This document shows, piece after piece, positions 52,961 to 63,113 of a stretch of 64,000 nucleotides of DNA. Made by a program: the position numbers and the translations under genes. The DNA comes from Algoriphagus winogradskyi (GTDB taxonomy: Bacteria; Bacteroidota; Bacteroidia; Cytophagales; Cyclobacteriaceae): NCBI RefSeq assembly GCF_900182815.1, contig NZ_FXUA01000001.1:1008609-1072608 (forward strand), in the 5' to 3' direction. A model generated the notes under the pieces. That model saw nothing but the letters and a program-made list of their open reading frames with translations. It was not told the origin of the DNA and ran no database searches. Each line of letters opens with the position of its first letter. Position 1 is the first letter of the stretch.

Positions 52961-53710
52961 ATGGCAGATTTTTTTGATCAACTGAATGACATCCTTTTTC
53001 TAGATATAGAAACAGCCTCATTAACTGAGAAATTTGAAGAACTGCCTGAGCGTATTCAAGATGAATGGCTAAAGAAAGAGCGCCTTATCCAATCACCGGA
53101 TCACCTTCACGATCCAGGTGCATTATATTTTGACCGAGCAGGAATTCATGCTGAATTTGGACAGGTAGTCTGTGTAGGTGTCGGCTATTTCCAATGGAAA
53201 AAGAAAGATAAAAAACTAGCGTTCAGATCGAAATGTTATTCCCATGAAGATGAACGGGAACTTCTTTTGGAGTTTAAAGCTTTGTTAGAGAAGAAAAAAT
53301 GGATTCTTTGCGCTCACAACGGTAAGGAATTTGATTTTCCATACCTCTGCCGCAGAATGCTCATCAATGGAGTAGCTTTGCCGGAGCCTTTACAGATCTC
53401 AGGGAAAAAGCCTTGGGAAGTTCGCCATCTTGATACGATGGAGCTTTGGAAGTTTGGAGACTATAAACATTACACCCGCTTGGAGCTTTTAGCTTCAGTT
53501 TTTGGAATTCCATCTTCAAAAGATGATCTTGACGGAAGTCAGGTCAACACTACTTTTCATCTGGATAAAGACGTAGAAAAAATCAAAAAATACTGCCTGA
53601 GAGATGTGGAAGTCACAGCTCGAGTATACATGGCTATGCATCCGCAGTCGGATGACTTAGAAATTGAAATCATTCATTTATACGATTCAAAGAAAGATCA
53701 CAAAGATTAA
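52961..53710 (+). CDS. DnaQ-like 3'-5' exonuclease (DEDDy, PolB-exonuclease-like)
   Basis: A 249-residue RNase H-fold exonuclease. ExoI is LFLDIETAS (Asp15, Glu17), ExoII is CAHNGKEFDFPYLCRRM with the Asp in the middle, and ExoIII is YCLRDVEVTARVYM with Tyr and Asp four apart, so it belongs to the DEDDy group like family B polymerase proofreading domains. No polymerase domain is attached. Probably acts on DNA or RNA 3' ends in repair or turnover. Co-directional with lipB and rnr. Confidence 0.9.
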   Translation: MADFFDQLNDILFLDIETASLTEKFEELPERIQDEWLKKERLIQSPDHLHDPGALYFDRAGIHAEFGQVVCVGVGYFQWKKKDKKLAFRSKCYSHEDERELLLEFKALLEKKKWILCAHNGKEFDFPYLCRRMLINGVALPEPLQISGKKPWEVRHLDTMELWKFGDYKHYTRLELLASVFGIPSSKDDLDGSQVNTTFHLDKDVEKIKKYCLRDVEVTARVYMAMHPQSDDLEIEIIHLYDSKKDHKD

Positions 53711-53763
53711 TGGGCGCAGGGACATAAATCTTTTTACCTTAACCCTAATCAACAACCCAAATC

Positions 53764-55965
53764 ATGGGAAGAAAACAACACAGAAAAAACAACAGTAAAA
53801 ATCAAGGAGGAAAACAAACAGACGCAGCCAGCTTGGCCCGTCGCATCCTTCAATTTTTAGATGCACATTATGGAGAAGAATTCAACTCCAAGCAGATTAT
53901 TAAGAAGCTCGAAATCAGAGATGCCCTTACTAAAGGTGGCGTCGAGCCTGTACTAAGCAAATTAGTAGAAGCAGGTTCAGTTTCTCGAAATCCAAGAAAC
54001 TATTATTCATCTACCCAAGACCCGGAGTTCATCGAAGGAATCGTAGATTTTGTAAATCCACGCTTTGCTTTCATCGTACCACTCGATCCTGAGAAGGTAG
54101 ATGGAGATATTTTGGTCAAAGAGGCTGATATGAAACAAGCACTCGATGGTGATAAAGTCCGCGTGATGGTATATCCGCTCAAGGGTAAAACTGGTCGCGT
54201 AGAAGGTAAGGTCCTGGAAGTAGTAGAGAAAAGCCGTGATGAATTTGTAGGCAGAGTAGAGATTTCGCCTCGATTCGCCTTCGTTGTGCCGGATTTCAAG
54301 AAAATGCACAAAGACATCTTCGTACATAGAGGTGGACTCAATGGTGCTCAGCACGGAGAAAAAGTAATTGTCAAACTTACCGAATGGAGAGATGGCGATA
54401 AGAATCCAACGGGAGAAGTAATTCGAGTATTAGGAAAAGCCGGCGAACATGAAGTAGAGATTCACTCTATCATGGCAGAGTTCGGATTGCCATTCGAGTA
54501 TCCTGAAGAACCAGAAAAGGAAGCTGAGGAGATTTCAGAGAAGATCACTGCCAAAGAGATCAAGAAAAGAAAGGATTTTAGAGACGTCCTCACTTTCACG
54601 ATAGATCCAGCTGATGCAAAGGATTTTGATGATGCTATTTCTTATAGAAAACTGGAAAATGGCAATCATGAAATCGGTGTTCACATCGCAGATGTCACTC
54701 ATTATGTGCAACCAAAAACGGCTTTAGAAAAAGAGGCCTATAATAGAGCTACTTCTGTTTATTTAGTAGATAGAACCATTCCTATGCTTCCTGAGCGCTT
54801 GAGTAATGGGCTATGTTCACTTCGCCCACATGAGGACAAACTGACCTTTGCCTGCGTATTCGAAGTGGATGACGAAGCAAATGTGAAGAAACATTGGATT
54901 GGCAGAACTGTCATACATTCTGACAGAAGATACGCATATGAAGATGCCCAAGAAAATATTGACAATCAATCTGGTGACTACTTCGAAGAACTGACATTAT
55001 TAAATGTCATGGCTAAGAAAATCCGTCAGCGAAGATTCAAGCATGGAGCAGTTAATTTCGAGACTGTTGAAGTGAAGTTCAAGCTAGATGAAAAAGGCAC
55101 ACCACTTGGCTTGATGATCAAAGAGCGAAAGGATATCCATAAGCTCATCGAGGAATTCATGCTACTTGCCAACAAGTATGTAGCAGAATTCATTTTCAAT
55201 AAGAATAAAGGAAAAGATACTTTTGTCTATCGTACCCACGATTCGCCAGATATGGAGCGATTGGATACCTTCTCTGGCTTTGCGAAGCGATTTGGACATG
55301 AGTTTGAAATCGAAAATGAGAGAACTATCTCTACTGCATTAAACAAATTAATGGAGGAGATTCAAGGTAAGCCTGAGCAAAATGTTCTCGAACAATTGGC
55401 AATTCGAAGTATGGCAAAAGCCAAATACACCACTGAGCCGAAAGGGCACTTTGGACTCGCATTCGCACATTACTCTCATTTCACCTCTCCTATTCGAAGA
55501 TATCCGGATATGATGGTGCACAGACTGCTTGAACTATACCTCGAAGGAGGGAAATCGCCGGATGCAGAAGCTTGGGAACAAAAATGTGTTCATTCTTCCG
55601 AACGAGAAAAACGAGCAGCAGACGCCGAAAGAGCTTCCATTAAATACAAGCAAGTAGAATTCATGTCTCTTGCGGAAGACAAAGATTACGAGGGAATTGT
55701 AGCTGGCGTCACCGAGTGGGGTGTCTTTGTAGAAATCACCGAAACTAAGTGTGAAGGCATGATCCGCGTCCAGGACATGGATGACGATTACTATGATTTC
55801 GACCAGAAAAACATGCGCTTAATTGGCTCGAAAACAAAAAAAATGATCACTTTGGGCGACAAAGTGAAGGTCAGAGTAGTTAACACTGATATTGACCGTA
55901 GAACGATAGATTTGGAATTTGCAGATAATGAAAGAAAAAAGCCACGCGCACGAGTTATTAGGTAA
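53764..55965 (+). CDS. rnr: Ribonuclease R
   Basis: A 733-residue exoribonuclease degrading structured RNA 3' to 5'. Domains in order: a basic N-terminus, winged helix (about 22-80), cold-shock domains (about 85-220), the RNB catalytic domain (about 260-600, with DPADAKDFDDAIS giving the Asp cluster) and an S1 domain (about 640-725, with YEGIVAGVTEWGVFVEI). It ends with a short basic tail. The start of the next gene lies inside its 3' end (38-47 bases overlap). Confidence 0.95.
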   Translation: MGRKQHRKNNSKNQGGKQTDAASLARRILQFLDAHYGEEFNSKQIIKKLEIRDALTKGGVEPVLSKLVEAGSVSRNPRNYYSSTQDPEFIEGIVDFVNPRFAFIVPLDPEKVDGDILVKEADMKQALDGDKVRVMVYPLKGKTGRVEGKVLEVVEKSRDEFVGRVEISPRFAFVVPDFKKMHKDIFVHRGGLNGAQHGEKVIVKLTEWRDGDKNPTGEVIRVLGKAGEHEVEIHSIMAEFGLPFEYPEEPEKEAEEISEKITAKEIKKRKDFRDVLTFTIDPADAKDFDDAISYRKLENGNHEIGVHIADVTHYVQPKTALEKEAYNRATSVYLVDRTIPMLPERLSNGLCSLRPHEDKLTFACVFEVDDEANVKKHWIGRTVIHSDRRYAYEDAQENIDNQSGDYFEELTLLNVMAKKIRQRRFKHGAVNFETVEVKFKLDEKGTPLGLMIKERKDIHKLIEEFMLLANKYVAEFIFNKNKGKDTFVYRTHDSPDMERLDTFSGFAKRFGHEFEIENERTISTALNKLMEEIQGKPEQNVLEQLAIRSMAKAKYTTEPKGHFGLAFAHYSHFTSPIRRYPDMMVHRLLELYLEGGKSPDAEAWEQKCVHSSEREKRAADAERASIKYKQVEFMSLAEDKDYEGIVAGVTEWGVFVEITETKCEGMIRVQDMDDDYYDFDQKNMRLIGSKTKKMITLGDKVKVRVVNTDIDRRTIDLEFADNERKKPRARVIR

Positions 55966-56926
55966 GCTGGAAACATATATCCAGAACCTCCCGAGTGCAC
56001 TAGAAATAAGAAAATCACCCGAAGAACTATACGACCCAATCACCTATATTTTGAGCTTGGACGGTAAGAGAATCCGTCCTTTGCTAAGTCTTTTGGCATA
56101 TGGAATTTATAAGCCAAATCCTGCTGAAATTCTAAGTCAAGCAGCTGCAGTTGAAGTTTTTCACAATTTCACGCTAATGCATGACGACATCATGGATGAT
56201 GCTCCATTGAGAAGAGGTAAGGATTCTGTCCATGTAAAATGGAATAAAAACGTAGCGATACTCTCTGGTGATGTCATGCTGGTAAAAGCGTATGATTTAC
56301 TGCTACCTACTGAGGCAGATAAATTGGGTGAAGTGATTCGCCTATTCAATAAAACAGCAGCAGAGGTATGTGAAGGCCAGCAATTCGACATGAATTTTGA
56401 GTCCTTGGGATCTGTTCATGAGGACGAATACCTAGACATGATCCGTCTGAAAACAGCTGTTCTCTTAGGTTTTGCTCTACAGCTAGGCGCTTTACTAGCT
56501 GGAGCAGAGAAGGAAGATGCTCAAAAACTTTATGATTTCGGGATGAATATCGGGGTTGGCTTTCAGTTAAAAGATGACTTGCTGGATGTATTTGCAGATC
56601 AGGAAAAGTTTGGCAAGCAGGTTGGAGGTGATATCATTTCCAATAAAAAAACATTTCTTTTGATCAAAGCACTTGAATTAGCGAAAGGGCAGGATGCTGA
56701 AGACTTAAATTTCTGGCTCTCTCAGCGTGACTTTGACAAAGATCAAAAGGTGAAGGCAGTAAGAGCTATCTATGAAAATCTCGGAATCAAAGCCCTTGCA
56801 GAATCCAAAATGAACTCCTATTTCGAGGCTGGATTTGCACAATATGATGCAATTCATTTCAAAAACGAAGACTATTTCCTTGAACTCAAAAAAATCACTC
56901 AGGACTTAATTCACAGAGAAAAATAA
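55928..56926 (+). CDS. Polyprenyl diphosphate synthase (IspA/IspB type)
   Basis: About 332 residues from ATG at 55928 (an ATG at 55919 would add three). It is a trans-isoprenyl diphosphate synthase: LMHDDIMDDAPLRRG holds the first Asp-rich motif, FQLKDDLLDVF the second, and GKRIRPLL supplies the substrate Lys/Arg. Product length (C15, C20 or longer) depends on residues before the first motif; two bulky positions (HNFTLMHDD) favour a medium to longer chain only if Phe/Tyr caps are absent, which I cannot settle. It overlaps rnr and abuts the rhomboid gene. Confidence 0.92.
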   Translation: MKEKSHAHELLGKLETYIQNLPSALEIRKSPEELYDPITYILSLDGKRIRPLLSLLAYGIYKPNPAEILSQAAAVEVFHNFTLMHDDIMDDAPLRRGKDSVHVKWNKNVAILSGDVMLVKAYDLLLPTEADKLGEVIRLFNKTAAEVCEGQQFDMNFESLGSVHEDEYLDMIRLKTAVLLGFALQLGALLAGAEKEDAQKLYDFGMNIGVGFQLKDDLLDVFADQEKFGKQVGGDIISNKKTFLLIKALELAKGQDAEDLNFWLSQRDFDKDQKVKAVRAIYENLGIKALAESKMNSYFEAGFAQYDAIHFKNEDYFLELKKITQDLIHREK

Positions 56927-57556
56927 ATGGAATTATCAATTACAGTTGTCCTGATTATAGTCACCGCAATTAGTAGCTACTATGGAATCAATAATGCAGC
57001 ATTTATGGAGCGTTGCATGTTCATTCCATATAAAATCAAGAGAAATGGCCAATGGGATCGTTTTATCACCTCCGGATTTATACATAAAGACTACATCCAC
57101 CTTTTCTTTAATATGTTTACCTTCTACTTCTTTGGAGGTGTAGTCGAGCAGATTCTTGCTTATAAATTTGGAGTAGTCTTAGGTGGCTTGGTCTATGTGC
57201 TCTTCTATCTTTTAGGAATAGTAATCTCAGACATTCCTACTTATCTAAAAAATAAAGATAACAGCTATTATAGAGCCTTAGGAGCTTCAGGAGGAACAGC
57301 CGCTACAGTATTTGCCAGCATCATCATACTTCCGCTTTCTGACATCTGTCTTTTCGGAATTCTTTGCTTGCCTGGATTTATTTTGGGTGTACTATTTTTG
57401 CTTTATTCATATTTCAAAGGTAAAAACCAAGATGATGCAATTAATCATGATGCGCATTTATATGGAGCAATTTTCGGTATTGTATTTATCCTACTAGTTT
57501 CTCCAAGTAGTGCAACCACATTTATTAATGAGGTAATGAGCTATAGACCTTTCTAA
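56927..57556 (+). CDS. Rhomboid family intramembrane serine protease
   Basis: A 209-residue membrane protein with about six hydrophobic helices. The catalytic dyad is Ser121 in GASGG and His177 in HDAHLYGA, with the HLFFN motif (His58, Asn62) in helix 2. It is the minimal 6-TM bacterial type with no extra domain. It cleaves transmembrane proteins; natural substrate unknown. Its ATG directly follows the stop codon of the polyprenyl synthase, so it ends the operon; a GC-rich hairpin with a T-tract lies 42 bases on. Confidence 0.92.
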   Translation: MELSITVVLIIVTAISSYYGINNAAFMERCMFIPYKIKRNGQWDRFITSGFIHKDYIHLFFNMFTFYFFGGVVEQILAYKFGVVLGGLVYVLFYLLGIVISDIPTYLKNKDNSYYRALGASGGTAATVFASIIILPLSDICLFGILCLPGFILGVLFLLYSYFKGKNQDDAINHDAHLYGAIFGIVFILLVSPSSATTFINEVMSYRPF

Positions 57557-57598
57557 AAAACATAATCAAACGAAAGCCCGACTGATAATTATTAATGT

Positions 57599-57633
57599 GC
57601 CCCCAAAAGTTAGATACTTTTTGGGGGCTTTTT
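57599..57633 (+). terminator. Strong hairpin after rhomboid gene, insertion-sequence-end-like
   Basis: GCCCCCAAAA (57599-57608) pairs perfectly with TTTTGGGGGC (57619-57628) around a 10-base loop and is followed by TTTTT, so it works as a terminator on the plus strand. The sequence also resembles terminal repeats of insertion sequences in Bacteroidota, and a related inverted copy lies at 63114-63142. Confidence 0.75.
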
Positions 57634-57789
57634 CGTGACCTGTTTCCACGGAATAACTATACTGCTGTAAGCTTGAAACATTGCCCCTAGTCATCAGGGT
57701 TGAATAAATTTAGCCAAGCGAAACATCTTGCTGTCTCTTCGGAAACCACAATATCCTCTGCAGTTAATCAGTGAAGAAATTATAGACAC

Positions 57790-57819
57790 AAAAAAAGCCC
57801 CTTCAAGTGAAGGGGCTTT
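57790..57819 (-). terminator. Terminator of rplU-rpmA
   Basis: AAAGCCCCTTCA pairs with TGAAGGGGCTTT; on the minus strand eight T follow. It lies 18 bases past the rpmA stop codon. Confidence 0.9.
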
Positions 57820-57837
57820 CAATATTGATTGATTAAA

Positions 57838-58098
57838 TCAAGCTTCTGCTGGCAATACGCTTACGTATGATCTGCCATCATATTTCTTTCTAAAGGTAAC
57901 AACACCGTTAGCTGTTGCAAACAAGGTATGATCTTTACCTAGTCCTACATTTTCACCTGGGTGATGCTTAGTACCTCTTTGTCTTACGATAATATTTCCA
58001 GCGATTACTACTTCGCCACCAAATTTCTTAACACCTAATCTCTTAGATTCTGATTCCCTACCGTTTCTGGAACTACCGACGCCTTTCTTATGTGCCAT
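57838..58098 (-). CDS. rpmA: 50S ribosomal protein L27
   Basis: An 86-residue L27: [22 protein letters not shown] start, [15 protein letters not shown] core, and [13 protein letters not shown] end. It binds 23S rRNA near the peptidyl transferase centre. The N-terminus begins directly with AHKKG, so no Firmicutes-type cleaved leader is present. It lies 35 bases downstream of rplU, the usual L21-L27 pair, and has a strong terminator. Confidence 0.98.
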   Translation of the reverse strand: MAHKKGVGSSRNGRESESKRLGVKKFGGEVVIAGNIIVRQRGTKHHPGENVGLGKDHTLFATANGVVTFRKKYDGRSYVSVLPAEA

Positions 58099-58133
58099 GG
58101 TTTTATTCTTTTATAGTCTTCAAAAAGAAAACT

Positions 58134-58445
58134 TTAGAGTGTAATACTTTCTATCAAAACTTTGGTGAAATCTTGTCTGTGACCGTTCTTCTTTTTGTAG
58201 CCTTTACGACGCTTCTTTTTGAAGACGATGACTTTATCACCTTTTACATGATCTAGGACCTTCCCAGATACCTTCGCTCCAGCCAATAGGGGAGCGCCTA
58301 CAGACACAGATCCATCAGCCTCAGCTAATAGTACCTGGTCGAAGTCGATGGAAGCGCCAGTTTCTAAATCTAGCTTTGGAGCATAGATAAACTGATCTTG
58401 CGTTACTTTGAACTGCTTTCCTGCGATGTTTACAATTGCGTACAT
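58134..58445 (-). CDS. rplU: 50S ribosomal protein L21
   Basis: A 103-residue L21: [18 protein letters not shown] start, [20 protein letters not shown] basic region and the FTKVLIESI end. It binds 23S rRNA with L20. First gene of the L21-L27 pair; the 580-base divergent region to nrdB carries its promoter. Confidence 0.98.
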   Translation of the reverse strand: MYAIVNIAGKQFKVTQDQFIYAPKLDLETGASIDFDQVLLAEADGSVSVGAPLLAGAKVSGKVLDHVKGDKVIVFKKKRRKGYKKKNGHRQDFTKVLIESITL

Positions 58446-59025
58446 AGTTCTTGATTCTTTTGAAATCGGAGTGCAAATATAGGGAAGTTGATTGGAAGAA
58501 AAAAACTGGCTTCTGAAATATTATTTGCGTTTTATATTGAAACTTTGCCACCCGCCCTCATTTACTTAAAAAACAACATAAAATTTCCACGATAAAAGAC
58601 AATTAAACTTAAAAATGAATTAATTTTTTTTTCTGATTTTACCTCCAACTGATTGAGGATCATAATTTTGAATAGTAAAATTAATATCACGAAAATATTG
58701 ACCGAAAGTCAGAAATTGCCTTGAATTTTGGTTGAAAATCTTTTTTGCAATTATTTGATTTTTTTTCAAACCCCCGATAATAGCCCATTCAATTAATCTA
58801 AAAGTATATTTAAACCAACCTAACTATTTGTATATATGACCCCTATATACTTTTTGACCTCGGGTCAGAAATGGCCTTAAACAGACACTTCACAGGTTTT
58901 ATTTCCCAATTTTGATTCACATATTTGTTGAAAGGCTGTTCTAAAAAGGCAGCCTTTCTTATCCCCGGACAAACTATTTATTCATTTAGGGGCAAAAATT
59001 AATACGCTTAAACACTACAGTAACA
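58446..59025. other. Divergent region upstream of rplU and nrdB with repeated motifs
   Basis: About 580 AT-rich bases with no gene. Visible structure: two direct copies (58698-58725 and 58854-58881, 22 of 28 identical) each with a TGAC/GTCA-type palindrome; a perfect 7-base inverted repeat GTATATA/TATATAC at 58830-58850; and AAAAGTATAT (58800-58809) inverted at 58845-58854. These are likely control sites of the nrd operon. Confidence 0.55.
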
Positions 59026-60006
59026 ATGCAGAACGAACCAATACTAGAAGAGAATAAGAATCGCTTTGTTTTATTCCCTATCCAGCACAACGACATTTGG
59101 CAGTATTATAAGAAAGCCGAGGCTAGCTTTTGGACTGCTGAGGAGATTGACCTGGGACAGGACATGGTGGATTGGAAAGCATTAAATGATGGTGAGCGTC
59201 ATTTTATCTCACACGTATTAGCATTTTTTGCAGCTAGTGATGGGATTGTTAATGAGAATTTGGCAGAGCATTTCGTATCAGAGGTTCAATATACAGAAGC
59301 AAAATTTTTCTACGGCTTCCAGATTGCGATGGAAAACATCCATTCAGAAACTTACAGTCTTCTTATAGATACCTATATCAAAGATGCAGCTGAGCGGGAC
59401 AAGCTATTACATGCTATTGAGCATATTGATTGTGTAAAGAAAAAGGCGGACTGGGCATTGAGATGGATAGATAATGGCAACTTCCAAGAGCGATTAATCG
59501 CCTTTGCTGCGGTGGAAGGCATCTTCTTCTCAGGATCATTCTGCTCTATTTTCTGGCTCAAGAAAAGAGGCCTGATGCCCGGACTTACCTTCTCCAATGA
59601 ATTGATCTCCCGTGACGAAGGATTGCATTGCGATTTTGCCTGTCACCTATACACAAAGCATCTGAACAATCAATTGCCAAAAGAGACGGTAAGAGAAATA
59701 ATCAGAGATGCTGTAGAAATCGAAAAGGAATTTGTAACTGATGCACTTCCTGTACGACTTATAGGAATGAACTCTGACCTGATGTGTCAGTACATTGAAT
59801 TTGTAGCAGATAGACTATTAGACGAATTAGAGTGCGATAAAATATGGAATAGCACGAATCCTTTTGATTTCATGGATATGATTTCGCTTCAGGGTAAAAC
59901 CAATTTCTTTGAGAAAAGAGTTGGAGACTACCAAAAAGCCGGAGTAATGAAATCTAATGAAGGATCAGACGATTCACCAAGATTCTCCATTGGTGAAGAC
60001 TTTTAA
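59026..60006 (+). CDS. nrdB: Ribonucleoside-diphosphate reductase subunit beta (class Ia, animal-like)
   Basis: A 326-residue R2 protein that holds the di-iron tyrosyl radical used to make deoxyribonucleotides. The stretch [19 protein letters not shown] gives ligand Glu103 and His106 and the radical Tyr110; Asp72 in FFAASDG is a further ligand, and [14 protein letters not shown] follows near 165. Its resemblance is to eukaryotic R2 rather than to E. coli NrdB. It precedes nrdA by 39 bases in one operon. A conserved acidic C-terminal tail ([10 protein letters not shown]) is the R1-binding peptide. Confidence 0.97.
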   Translation: MQNEPILEENKNRFVLFPIQHNDIWQYYKKAEASFWTAEEIDLGQDMVDWKALNDGERHFISHVLAFFAASDGIVNENLAEHFVSEVQYTEAKFFYGFQIAMENIHSETYSLLIDTYIKDAAERDKLLHAIEHIDCVKKKADWALRWIDNGNFQERLIAFAAVEGIFFSGSFCSIFWLKKRGLMPGLTFSNELISRDEGLHCDFACHLYTKHLNNQLPKETVREIIRDAVEIEKEFVTDALPVRLIGMNSDLMCQYIEFVADRLLDELECDKIWNSTNPFDFMDMISLQGKTNFFEKRVGDYQKAGVMKSNEGSDDSPRFSIGEDF

Positions 60007-60045
60007 TTAACCCAACTTTTCCATCAACCTAAAAATCCCAAAGAA

Positions 60046-62445
60046 ATGCTAGTATTAAAAAGAGACGGAAGACGAGAATCAGTACGATTCGACAAAATCA
60101 CAGCAAGAATTGAGAACCTATGCTACGAACTCGATTCTAAATTCATTCATCCAATTGATGTTGCCAAAAAGGTAATAGATGGTCTTTATGATGGAGTATC
60201 AACTACAGAGCTGGACAACTTGGCCGCTGAAGTTTGTGCTTCACTGACTGTAAAGCATCCTGACTATGCAATCTTGGCAGCAAGAATCGCTATCTCAAAT
60301 CTCCATAAAACTACTAGTCAGTCTTTTTCAAATACCATGAAAAGGCTCTATACCCACGTGAATCCAAAGACTGATGAAAATGCAGCTTTGCTAGATCCTG
60401 AGGTATATGGCATCATTAAGAATAATGCGGCAAAACTAGATGCGGCAATTGATTACAAAAGGGACTTTGGGTATGATTATTTTGGATTCAAGACTTTGGA
60501 GAGAAGTTACTTGATCCGTTTGAATGGAAAAGTAGTAGAACGTCCTCAGCACATGTTGATGAGAGTGGCTGTTGGGATCCACAAAGAGGACATGGAATCA
60601 GTAATCGAAACATACAACCTTCTTTCTGAAAAGTGGTTTACCCATGCAACCCCTACCCTTTTCAACGCAGGTACACCTAAGCCTCAGCTTTCCTCTTGCT
60701 TCCTACTTACTATGAAGGATGATAGTATTGACGGTATCTACGACACTCTGAAACAATGTGCGAAGATTTCCCAATCAGCTGGAGGTATTGGTCTTTCGAT
60801 ACACCATGTGAGAGCTAAAGGCTCTTACATTAAGGGTACAAATGGAGTTTCTAATGGCATTGTACCAATGCTTAGAAACTTTGATATGACAGCTCGCTAT
60901 GTAGACCAAGGTGGCGGAAAAAGAAAAGGCAGCTTTGCTATTTATTTAGAACCTTGGCATGCAGATATCAAGGATTTCTTAGAGCTGAAGAGAAATCATG
61001 GTAAGGAAGAGATGAGAGCTAGAGATTTGTTCTATGCACTTTGGATTCCAGATCTTTTCATGAAGCGCGTAGAACAAAACCTTGAGTGGTCTCTATTCTG
61101 TCCTCACGAAGCTCCAGGACTTTCTGAGTGCCATGGTGAAGAATTTGAAAGACTGTACGAAAAGTATGAGAGAGAAGGGAAAGCTCGTGAAACTATCAAA
61201 GCTCAAGAACTTTGGTTTGAAGTATTAGAATCCCAGATTGAGACTGGAACACCATACATGCTTTATAAAGATGCTGCGAATGGTAAGTCAAACCAGAAGA
61301 ACCTTGGTACAATCAAATCTTCTAACCTTTGTACAGAGATCATTGAGTACACAGCTCCAGATGAGGTTGCCGTTTGTAATTTGGCTTCTATTGCCCTTCC
61401 AAAATTTGTAACTCAAGGACCTGATGGAAAATTATTCTTTGACCATCAGAAACTATATGAAATCACCAAAGTAGCCACCAAGAACCTGAACAAGGTAATT
61501 GATGTAAACTACTATCCAGTTGAAGAAGCGAGAAGATCAAACTTCCGTCATCGTCCAATTGGTCTAGGAATACAAGGTTTGGCTGATGCATTTATTTTGC
61601 TTCGTATGCCTTTCGATTCTCCAGAAGCTAAAGGATTGAATGAGGATATTTTCGAAACTATGTATTTTGCGGCGGTAGAAACTTCTATGGAGCTAGCAAA
61701 AGTTCAAGGTACATACGAGACTTATGAGGGTTCGCCAGCTTCAAAAGGAGAGCTGCAGTTTGACCTTTGGGGAGTGAAGCCAAAGTCAGGAAGATGGAAT
61801 TGGGCTGAGGTAAAAGAGAAGATCAAGAAATACGGGATGAGAAACTCTCTGTTGATGGCTCCTATGCCTACAGCTTCAACTTCTCAAATCCTGGGTAACA
61901 ATGAGTGCTTTGAACCTTACACTTCAAATATCTATACTAGAAGAACCTTGTCAGGTGAGTTTATTATTGTGAACAAGCACTTAATGAAAGACTTGATTGC
62001 ATTAGGTCTGTGGGATGATACCATGAGAAACCGATTGATATCAACCAATGGCTCTGTACAAAATGTACCTGGCATCCCACAACACATCAAAGATATTTAT
62101 AAGACCGTTTGGGAGATTTCTCAGAAGATCATTATCGATATGTCTGCCGATCGTGGCGCATACATTTGCCAGTCTCAAAGTATGAACGTGTTCATGCAGG
62201 ATCCTAACTTTGGTAAGTTAACCTCTATGCACTTCTATGCTTGGAAAAAAGGCCTTAAAACAGGTATGTACTACTTGAGATCACAAGCGGCTACAGCAGC
62301 TATTAAATTCACGCTTGACAAAACAGGTTTTGAGCCTAAAGTTGAAAAGGCTCAGCAAGAAATAGTTGAAGTGAAATCACAAAAACAAGATGCTATTGCA
62401 TGTTCTCTGGATGATCCAGATAATTGCGAAATGTGCGGAAGCTAA
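60046..62445 (+). CDS. nrdA: Ribonucleoside-diphosphate reductase subunit alpha (class Ia)
   Basis: A 799-residue R1 protein. An N-terminal ATP-cone (about 1-90; [20 protein letters not shown]) gives allosteric activity control. The catalytic barrel shows LSSCFLLTM, the active-site Cys region [22 protein letters not shown], and [20 protein letters not shown]. The redox Cys pair is at the extreme C-terminus, CEMCGS. No intein is seen; length is normal for the eukaryote-like type. Terminated by a hairpin at 62471-62500. Confidence 0.97.
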   Translation: MLVLKRDGRRESVRFDKITARIENLCYELDSKFIHPIDVAKKVIDGLYDGVSTTELDNLAAEVCASLTVKHPDYAILAARIAISNLHKTTSQSFSNTMKRLYTHVNPKTDENAALLDPEVYGIIKNNAAKLDAAIDYKRDFGYDYFGFKTLERSYLIRLNGKVVERPQHMLMRVAVGIHKEDMESVIETYNLLSEKWFTHATPTLFNAGTPKPQLSSCFLLTMKDDSIDGIYDTLKQCAKISQSAGGIGLSIHHVRAKGSYIKGTNGVSNGIVPMLRNFDMTARYVDQGGGKRKGSFAIYLEPWHADIKDFLELKRNHGKEEMRARDLFYALWIPDLFMKRVEQNLEWSLFCPHEAPGLSECHGEEFERLYEKYEREGKARETIKAQELWFEVLESQIETGTPYMLYKDAANGKSNQKNLGTIKSSNLCTEIIEYTAPDEVAVCNLASIALPKFVTQGPDGKLFFDHQKLYEITKVATKNLNKVIDVNYYPVEEARRSNFRHRPIGLGIQGLADAFILLRMPFDSPEAKGLNEDIFETMYFAAVETSMELAKVQGTYETYEGSPASKGELQFDLWGVKPKSGRWNWAEVKEKIKKYGMRNSLLMAPMPTASTSQILGNNECFEPYTSNIYTRRTLSGEFIIVNKHLMKDLIALGLWDDTMRNRLISTNGSVQNVPGIPQHIKDIYKTVWEISQKIIIDMSADRGAYICQSQSMNVFMQDPNFGKLTSMHFYAWKKGLKTGMYYLRSQAATAAIKFTLDKTGFEPKVEKAQQEIVEVKSQKQDAIACSLDDPDNCEMCGS

Positions 62446-62470
62446 AAGATAAAGTTCAATAATCACCAAG

Positions 62471-62501
62471 AAAGCGTTTGAAGTCTCAAACGCTTTTTTT
62501 T
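62471..62501 (+). terminator. Terminator of nrdBA
   Basis: AAAGCGTTTG pairs with CAAACGCTTT around a 6-base loop, followed by TTTTT. The TTG inside the stem opens the long frame of the next gene, which argues against that start. Confidence 0.9.
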
Positions 62502-62528
62502 ATAACTTATAACCCAAAGAACCCAGGC

Positions 62529-62975
62529 ATGGATATAACATCGATAGAGAAAAAATTAAAAGCCTTAGAAGCTAATACTAAGGCAGAATTCGGGATAATG
62601 ACTCCACAACATATGGTAGAACATCTTACGCTTACAGTCAAGATATCATACGGCAGAATAAAGATTCCAGAATTTGAACCAAGTGAAAAACAGTTATTTC
62701 AAAAGAGAGCTCTATTAGATTCTACAATGGAATTTCCACGAGGTGTTTTAGCTCCTAATATGAAGGCAGGGGAATTACTCCCGTTAAGAAATAGTAGCTT
62801 AGATGAAGCAAAAAAACAACTCATTGAGAGTTTAACTGGGTATACTACATTTTTTAATTCAAGCCCTGACGCCAGCTCCGTACATCCAAGATTTGGAAAA
62901 TTGAATTATTCAGAGTGGGAAAAGTTTCATCCCAAACATTTTAAACATCACTTCGGACAGTTTGGGATTTGGTAG
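62529..62975 (+). CDS. DUF1569-like (DinB superfamily) protein
   Basis: About 148 residues from the ATG at 62529; the longer frame from 62478 begins inside the nrdA terminator. It looks like the DUF1569/DinB-type four-helix fold: MTPQHMVEHL (first His pair) and the closing HPRFGKLNYSEWEKFHPKHFKHHFGQFG, where several His can bind metal. No nuclease or transferase motif. Function unknown; the family includes thiol-transferase-like enzymes. It is alone between nrdA and the repeat-rich right end. Confidence 0.8.
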   Translation: MDITSIEKKLKALEANTKAEFGIMTPQHMVEHLTLTVKISYGRIKIPEFEPSEKQLFQKRALLDSTMEFPRGVLAPNMKAGELLPLRNSSLDEAKKQLIESLTGYTTFFNSSPDASSVHPRFGKLNYSEWEKFHPKHFKHHFGQFGIW

Positions 62976-63113
62976 AAATCCCATTAAGCTAGGGATGAAC
63001 TCTGCCTTGACGTATAAAAAAATCAATCTCTTTCTTTAAATCATCATGCTGTCAATTTCCTACTATTGCGATTGATATTTATTTAAGTTCAAAAACCTCT
63101 ATAAAACCAAAAT

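Noticed and set aside
57633..57789. Remnant of a transposase gene after the rhomboid operon
   Set aside because: Translations in all frames are interrupted and show no clear transposase motif; only the hairpin resembles an IS end.
62478..62528. Upstream extension of the DUF1569 gene from a TTG
   Set aside because: The TTG lies inside the nrdA terminator stem; the ATG at 62529 fits the domain start.
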